From the NCBI GenBank assembly GCA_022843955.1, contig JALHMQ010000004.1, forward strand, positions 303,919-367,918: DNA of 64,000 bases. Reading direction: 5' to 3'. Shown piece by piece: positions 62,478 to 64,000 of this stretch. Numbering within the stretch: position 1 is the first letter of the stretch; each line of letters begins with the position of its first letter. The translations under genes and the position numbers were made by a program. Origin of the DNA: Burkholderiaceae bacterium. Lineage in GTDB: Bacteria; Pseudomonadota; Gammaproteobacteria; Burkholderiales; Burkholderiaceae_F. Below the pieces are notes generated by a model. The model ran no database searches. It saw nothing but the letters and a program-made list of their open reading frames with translations, and was not told the DNA's origin.

Positions 62478-64000
62478 TTACGCTGACACCGCCGCCCGAC
62501 GCGCTTCGAGTTGCTCGATCAACGGGCTTTCCTCGAACTGGGCCGCCCGCAGCGCCTCGATAGCGCTCGTGAAATACGTGTTGGCCTCTTGGCGCCGGCC
62601 CAATGCCGCCATGCACTCCGCCAGTTCGATGTCGGCTCGGACAATCACAAGTCGGGCGTTCTGCGGTCGTGCCGCCTCGCTCGCCGCGTGGGCCACGGTG
62701 ATCGCTTCTTCGATCCGGCCGAGATGGCGCATCGCCTTCGCTCGCATCACCGCGGCGAGAGCGCGCGGTGCCGGCAGATTGGCGAGCGTGCTCACCGCCT
62801 GATCGGCCACGTCGAGCGCTTCCTGCGCCCGCCCGAGCGACGCCAGCGCGAACGCACGCCATGTCAGTCGTGCGCCGATGCCGAACGCCGGCTCGGCACC
62901 GCTGTCGGCGGCCATTCGCTCGGCAGCGTCGAACTGCGCCAGCGCTTCGTCGTGCCGACCCAGTTGCACCAGGATGACGCCCGTAGTGATCATCATGGCA
63001 ACGCGTTCGTTCGACGGCTTGACCGACAGGCGCTGGTCCATGGCCAACGCCTCGCGCACCAGCGCCAGAGCGCGGTGCCAGTCGCCGAAGGTGTGAAGCG
63101 TGCCGGCCAGCGCTGTGAGCGTGGCGCGTACGCGCGGCGTCTCGACCTGATCGAGCGCGCGCACATCGTCCAGCACCTGCTGCAGCAGCGCGGCGGCGCG
63201 CCGGCCTTCGCCATTGCGGCCAAGGGCATCGGCGTACCAACGTTCGATCACCGCCAACTGCGGGTGCGGCCGCTGACCGCCCCATAGCCGGGCGGCCTCG
63301 GCAGCGACCGGCTCGATCGACTCGAGCGCCTCCTTGTTCCGGCCGAAGTGCGCGTACGTGTTCGACAGGAATCCTCGAACAGCGAACCTCATGTCGTCTT
63401 CGGGCGGCAGGCGCGTGGTGGCAGCCTCGACCGCGCGGCGCGCCTGCGCAACCGACTCCGCTTCCCGGTTCTGACGCGCCAGCACGAACGAGTGGCTGCG
63501 CAGCGCTCCCACCAGCAGCGCGGGAGGCGCGGACGGGCTGGCCTCGATGTCTCGAATCAGCTGCGGCAGCAAACGCGCGGCCGTGTCGAGGTCGCCGGTA
63601 ACGTTGGCCGCTTCGACCTGTCGATAGCGCGCGCGTAGCACGTCGGGATGACGCACGCCGACGCTGCGCTCCAGCCGCGGCACGGCATCCTTCAGGAACT
63701 CGTAGCCACTGCGCAGTTCGCCCAGGCTGCTGTAAGCGTCGCCGATCAACGCGCTCAGCTCGGCAGCGACCTGCGGTTGGTCGCCGAGCTCGCGCTCGAT
63801 GCGCCCGCTGGCGGCGCGCAGCAGGTCGGCAGCCGTCACCTGCCCGCCCGCGCCGCTACGAGGCGTGGCGCTGGTGAAGATCGAGCCGACAAAGCGCTTG
63901 ACCTCCTCGGCGCGGCGCTGCTCGGCGCGCGCGGTGGCCTCCTGGCGGCGCGCCTCGTCGGCCGAGCGCTCGGCGCGCCGGGCGGCTGACTGCGCAGCGT
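62478..64000 (-). CDS. TPR protein, probable C-terminal half of a Ser/Thr kinase, runs off the window
   Basis: The frame has no stop up to the right edge, so the N-terminus is missing. Before the first in-window ATG/GTG-like start it reads a charged helix (AEQRRAEEVKRFVGSIFTSA), then VTAADLLRAASGRIERELGD and VAAELSALIGDAYSSLGELR. This helix-then-TPR passage is characteristic of the region after the kinase domain of bacterial Pkn-type proteins with TPR tails. About ten helix-turn-helix repeats follow to the C-terminus. The kinase domain and membrane helix, if present, lie outside. It converges with the Rieske gene. Confidence 0.65.
   Translation of the reverse strand, partial: AAQSAARRAERSADEARRQEATARAEQRRAEEVKRFVGSIFTSATPRSGAGGQVTAADLLRAASGRIERELGDQPQVAAELSALIGDAYSSLGELRSGYEFLKDAVPRLERSVGVRHPDVLRARYRQVEAANVTGDLDTAARLLPQLIRDIEASPSAPPALLVGALRSHSFVLARQNREAESVAQARRAVEAATTRLPPEDDMRFAVRGFLSNTYAHFGRNKEALESIEPVAAEAARLWGGQRPHPQLAVIERWYADALGRNGEGRRAAALLQQVLDDVRALDQVETPRVRATLTALAGTLHTFGDWHRALALVREALAMDQRLSVKPSNERVAMMITTGVILVQLGRHDEALAQFDAAERMAADSGAEPAFGIGARLTWRAFALASLGRAQEALDVADQAVSTLANLPAPRALAAVMRAKAMRHLGRIEEAITVAHAASEAARPQNARLVIVRADIELAECMAALGRRQEANTYFTSAIEALRAAQFEESPLIEQLEARRAAVSA

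Overview
This is a contiguous stretch of a GC-rich betaproteobacterial chromosome, most likely Burkholderiales. The evidence is the order mnmG-rsmG-(lysE)-parA-parB-atpIBEFHAGDC followed by hemE and priA, together with a GTP-type PEP carboxykinase, a phasin and a PEP-CTERM protein. The parAB genes, two parS-like sites and DnaA-box-like sequences suggest an origin-proximal position, although dnaA itself is not present.

Region by region. 1-7366 is an accessory stretch of visibly lower GC that abuts the 3' end of tRNA-Arg(CCG). It carries a TniQ-like protein cut by the window edge, a membrane protein, a DEDDh-type exonuclease, a translationally coupled pair of uncharacterised secreted proteins (186 and about 1054 aa), and two decayed 3'-end copies of its own genes. 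7443-19261 holds a di-haem cytochrome, an ECF sigma/anti-sigma pair, priA, hemE, a DUF167 protein, a 51-residue exported Lys/Ala/Glu peptide, a TonB-dependent receptor, a DUF481 porin-like protein, and a coupled PQQ-type sugar dehydrogenase/cytochrome c pair. 19611-26672 is the complete F1Fo ATP synthase operon with a recognisable sigma70 promoter. 26828-36088 holds two small unknown genes, parB, parA, a LysE exporter, an AI-2E permease, a lipocalin, rsmG, mnmG and an AsmA-like protein, with two parS-like sites upstream of mnmG.

36292-42223 is one minus-strand operon: iron-type alcohol dehydrogenase, livG, livF, livK, livH, livM. 42484-57902 is mixed housekeeping and metabolism: a methyltransferase, pckG, a TetR regulator, a cold-shock protein, a short-chain dehydrogenase-like protein, an AbrB-type membrane protein, a lipoprotein hydrolase, an AraC regulator, tex, an EamA permease, a phasin, and a set consisting of a cytosolic copper-storage protein (Csp3 type), a small exported His/Cys protein, a Cys-rich CWC protein and an aldo/keto reductase. 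58198-60706 is a run of four consecutive exported proteins, the last with a PEP-CTERM sorting signal. A methyltransferase, an orphan Rieske oxygenase and a TPR protein that resembles the C-terminal half of a Ser/Thr kinase close the window.

The least explained parts are the secreted two-gene unit with its 3'-end remnants (2480-6333), the four-gene exported operon (58198-60706), and the copper-storage neighbourhood. The parS sites overlapping the predicted mnmG promoter and the DnaA boxes between priA and hemE are the most interesting regulatory or replication signals.
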